Of a DNA stretch of 7,495 nucleotides, positions 6,247-7,495 are shown in pieces (positions within the stretch are counted from its first letter, which is position 1; each line of letters opens with the position of its first letter). The notes below the pieces were generated by a model that was not told the origin of the DNA, made no database searches, and saw only the letters and a program-made list of their open reading frames with translations. Origin of the DNA: Streptosporangiaceae bacterium (lineage in GTDB: Bacteria; Actinomycetota; Actinomycetes; Streptosporangiales; Streptosporangiaceae); NCBI GenBank assembly GCA_030039095.1, contig JASHQP010000520.1, forward strand, positions 1 through 7,495. Reading direction: 5' to 3'. Position numbers and translations under genes: made by a program.

Positions 6247-7259
6247 CTGACACGACCGTCGCGCTGGTGGTGCGCGGGCCAGGCGACGTCGCGGTGGCAA
6301 GGCGGCCCGCACCAGTCGCGGCGCCGGGCGAGATCCTGGTGGAGCCGGACCTGGTTGGCTTGTGCGGCACCGACCTGGAAATCATCGCCGGGCAGGTCGA
6401 CCCCGCCTACGTCCGCTACCCGATCAGCCTCGGACACGAGTGGACCGGGCTGGTGGCGGGTGACTCGCCGCTGGCCGGCCAGCGCGTCGTCGTCGAGGGC
6501 ATCGTCGCGTGCGGGCACTGCGCGCGATGTATCCGCGGTGAGACCAACCTGTGCGAAACCTACGACGAGTTCGGCTTCACCAGGGACGGCGCCGCGGTCG
6601 GCCTGGTCGCAGTGCCGGCCGTGCTGGCGCATTCGGTTGGCGCTTCCGTCGCACCCGACGACGCCGTGCTGACCGAGCCTGCCTCCGTCGTGTATCGCGG
6701 TCTCACCAGAGCGGCGCCGCGGCACGGCAGCCGGGTGCTGGTGATCGGGGACGGGACGATCGCGCTGCTGGCCGTCTACCTGCTGCGGCTCTGGTCGCCG
6801 GCCGAGGTCGTCCTGCTCGGGCGGCGCCCGGCCCAGGCTAAGCTCGCCGCCCGGGCGGGCGCGGCCAGGTTCGAGACCTCGGCCGACGCGGTCGGCGGCG
6901 GTTACGACCTTGTCGTCGAGGCCGCCGGCACAGTCCAGGCTTCCACCGTTGCATTCGGCACTGCGCGGCGCGGCGGCACCGTGCTGCTGCTCGGCCTGCC
7001 GCCGCACGGTCAATTCGCCGCGCTGAGCGTCGACGACGCCGTGAACAACGACCTGGCGATCCTGGGCAGCTTCGGCTACACCGCAGCCGCCTGGCGTGAC
7101 GTTGTCAGTCTGCTCAACGCCGCCCTTGTCAGACCCGGTTTCCTCATCACGCACAGGTTCGCGCTCGGTGATTGGGAGGAGGCGATCGCCTGCCTGCGCG
7201 GCGCCGATGGCGTGCTCGGCCCGCGCGGCAAGGTGCTCCTGGAGATCAGAGACCGCTGA
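6243..7259 (+). CDS. Zinc-dependent medium-chain dehydrogenase, sugar/polyol type
   Basis: Cytosolic zinc alcohol dehydrogenase of the medium-chain superfamily, 338 residues, normal length. The catalytic zinc site is C41 (GLCGTD), H65-E66 (LGHEW) and probably E145 (TEPAS). The structural zinc cysteines C90, C93, C96 and C104 are all present in CGHCARC...NLC. The Rossmann strand is RVLVIGDGTIALLAV (164-178), with Ala in place of the third Gly. The end of the second strand is VVLLGRRPAQAK: the acidic residue that favours NAD is replaced by Gly followed by two Arg, which suggests NADP. Its nearest relatives by eye are sorbitol, threonine and glucose/galactose dehydrogenases. A GGAG lies 5 nt before the ATG, inside the end of the regulator gene, and the frames overlap by 4 bp. 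It probably oxidises a sugar or polyol hydroxyl ahead of, or parallel to, the dehydratase step. The family is certain; the substrate is not known. Confidence 0.95.
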   Translation: MTDTTVALVVRGPGDVAVARRPAPVAAPGEILVEPDLVGLCGTDLEIIAGQVDPAYVRYPISLGHEWTGLVAGDSPLAGQRVVVEGIVACGHCARCIRGETNLCETYDEFGFTRDGAAVGLVAVPAVLAHSVGASVAPDDAVLTEPASVVYRGLTRAAPRHGSRVLVIGDGTIALLAVYLLRLWSPAEVVLLGRRPAQAKLAARAGAARFETSADAVGGGYDLVVEAAGTVQASTVAFGTARRGGTVLLLGLPPHGQFAALSVDDAVNNDLAILGSFGYTAAAWRDVVSLLNAALVRPGFLITHRFALGDWEEAIACLRGADGVLGPRGKVLLEIRDR

Positions 7260-7287
7260 TTCGCTTCGGCTCCGCTGGCCGCGAATC
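7258..7287 (+). terminator. Hairpin at the end of the dehydrogenase gene
   Basis: GATTCGC (7258-7264) pairs perfectly with GCGAATC (7281-7287), and GGC (7268-7270) can pair with GCC (7278-7280) inside it. The stem begins within the stop codon. There is no T-tract, as is common for actinobacterial terminators, so stopping of transcription is inferred from its place. Confidence 0.5.
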
Positions 7288-7316
7288 GCAGCGCCCGGCC
7301 GCATGCACCCGTCCAT

Positions 7317-7379
7317 AGCGGGGAACCCTCTCAGTTTGGGGAAACGGGTCAGCTGATAGGCCTGACGCGATTCCCCGCT
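7317..7379. terminator. Long stem-loop between convergent genes, possible bidirectional terminator
   Basis: AGCGGGGAA (7317-7325) is the exact reverse complement of TTCCCCGCT (7371-7379), a 9-bp stem. The 45-nt loop can form two small hairpins: GTTT-GGGG-AAAC (7334-7345) and GTCAG/CTGAC (7348-7352 with 7362-7366), giving a branched structure. It lies in the 138-bp gap between the dehydrogenase gene and the convergent gene at the right edge and could act on both transcripts. No T-tract or known RNA family is recognised. Confidence 0.4.
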
Positions 7380-7397
7380 GACTCGATCGTGGAGAGT

Positions 7398-7495
7398 TCA
7401 GCCGCGGGGGTGGGCGGCGAAGCGCTCGTCGACCTGCTCGGTGGCCAGGCCGAAGTCGGCCAGCGAGTAGCGGTGCGCGCGCCGGGCGTCGCCGG
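7398..7495 (-). CDS. C-terminal end of a sulfotransferase-like protein (partial)
   Basis: Only the last 31 residues lie in the window; the gene runs off the right edge. The readable end is HRYSLADFGLATEQVDERF followed by AAHPRG and a TGA stop at 7400-7398. The pattern 'H.YsleDFGL..e.v.erF' is characteristic of the C-terminus of actinobacterial sulfotransferase-family proteins, which use PAPS to sulfate small molecules or lipids; the catalytic P-loop would lie outside the window. Codon use, with G or C in nearly every third position, supports real coding. It converges on the dehydrogenase gene and is separated from it by hairpins, so it is probably not part of the catabolic cluster. The family call rests on a short motif. 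Confidence 0.65.
   Translation of the reverse strand, partial: GDARRAHRYSLADFGLATEQVDERFAAHPRG

Noticed and set aside
6207..7316. 369-codon open frame on the minus strand
   Set aside because: It is opposite the dehydrogenase gene, whose zinc and cofactor motifs prove the plus strand is coding; the composition is shadow-like.

Overview
The window looks like a chromosomal piece of a high-GC actinomycete. Codon third positions are almost all G or C, GTG starts are common, long spurious open frames lie opposite the real genes, and the lipoprotein, IclR and sulfotransferase types are typical of that group. I cannot name a genus from the sequence.

Layout. A divergent promoter region near 5173-5325 separates two transcription units. 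Leftward (minus strand) from it lie four tightly packed genes: a creatinase/M24-fold protein with a degraded metal site (4033-5172), a U32-like TIM-barrel protein (3083-4036), an IlvD/Edd-family dehydratase of the sugar-acid type (1336-3069), and an ABC-transporter sugar-binding lipoprotein (8-1309). The operon probably continues past the left edge, where permease genes would be expected. Junctions are 4-bp overlaps or short gaps, so this is almost certainly one mRNA. Rightward (plus strand) lie an IclR-family regulator (5326-6246) and, overlapping it by 4 bp, a zinc-type medium-chain dehydrogenase (6243-7259). A hairpin-rich gap of 138 bp follows. The right edge holds the last 31 codons of a convergent gene whose C-terminus looks like a sulfotransferase; it is probably unrelated to the cluster.

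How it fits together. The set of parts is that of a substrate-inducible catabolic cluster for a sugar or sugar acid. The lipoprotein captures the compound, the dehydrogenase oxidises a hydroxyl (perhaps sugar to lactone or acid), and the IlvD/Edd enzyme dehydrates an aldonic acid to a 2-keto-3-deoxy acid. IclR presumably senses an intermediate. No ordinary keto-deoxy-sugar-acid aldolase or dehydratase of the DapA, HpcH or FAH type is visible. Instead there are two unusual proteins: the U32-like barrel without the Fe-S cysteines of its characterised relatives, and the M24-fold protein that appears to have lost three of five metal ligands, as creatinase has. These two are the likeliest places for undescribed chemistry. 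The substrate cannot be fixed from sequence alone.

Regulation. Two near-identical 17-bp palindromes (GTTCGGT-N3-RCCGAAC) sit just upstream of the first gene of each unit, centred 102 bp apart. They are the best candidates for the IclR operator.
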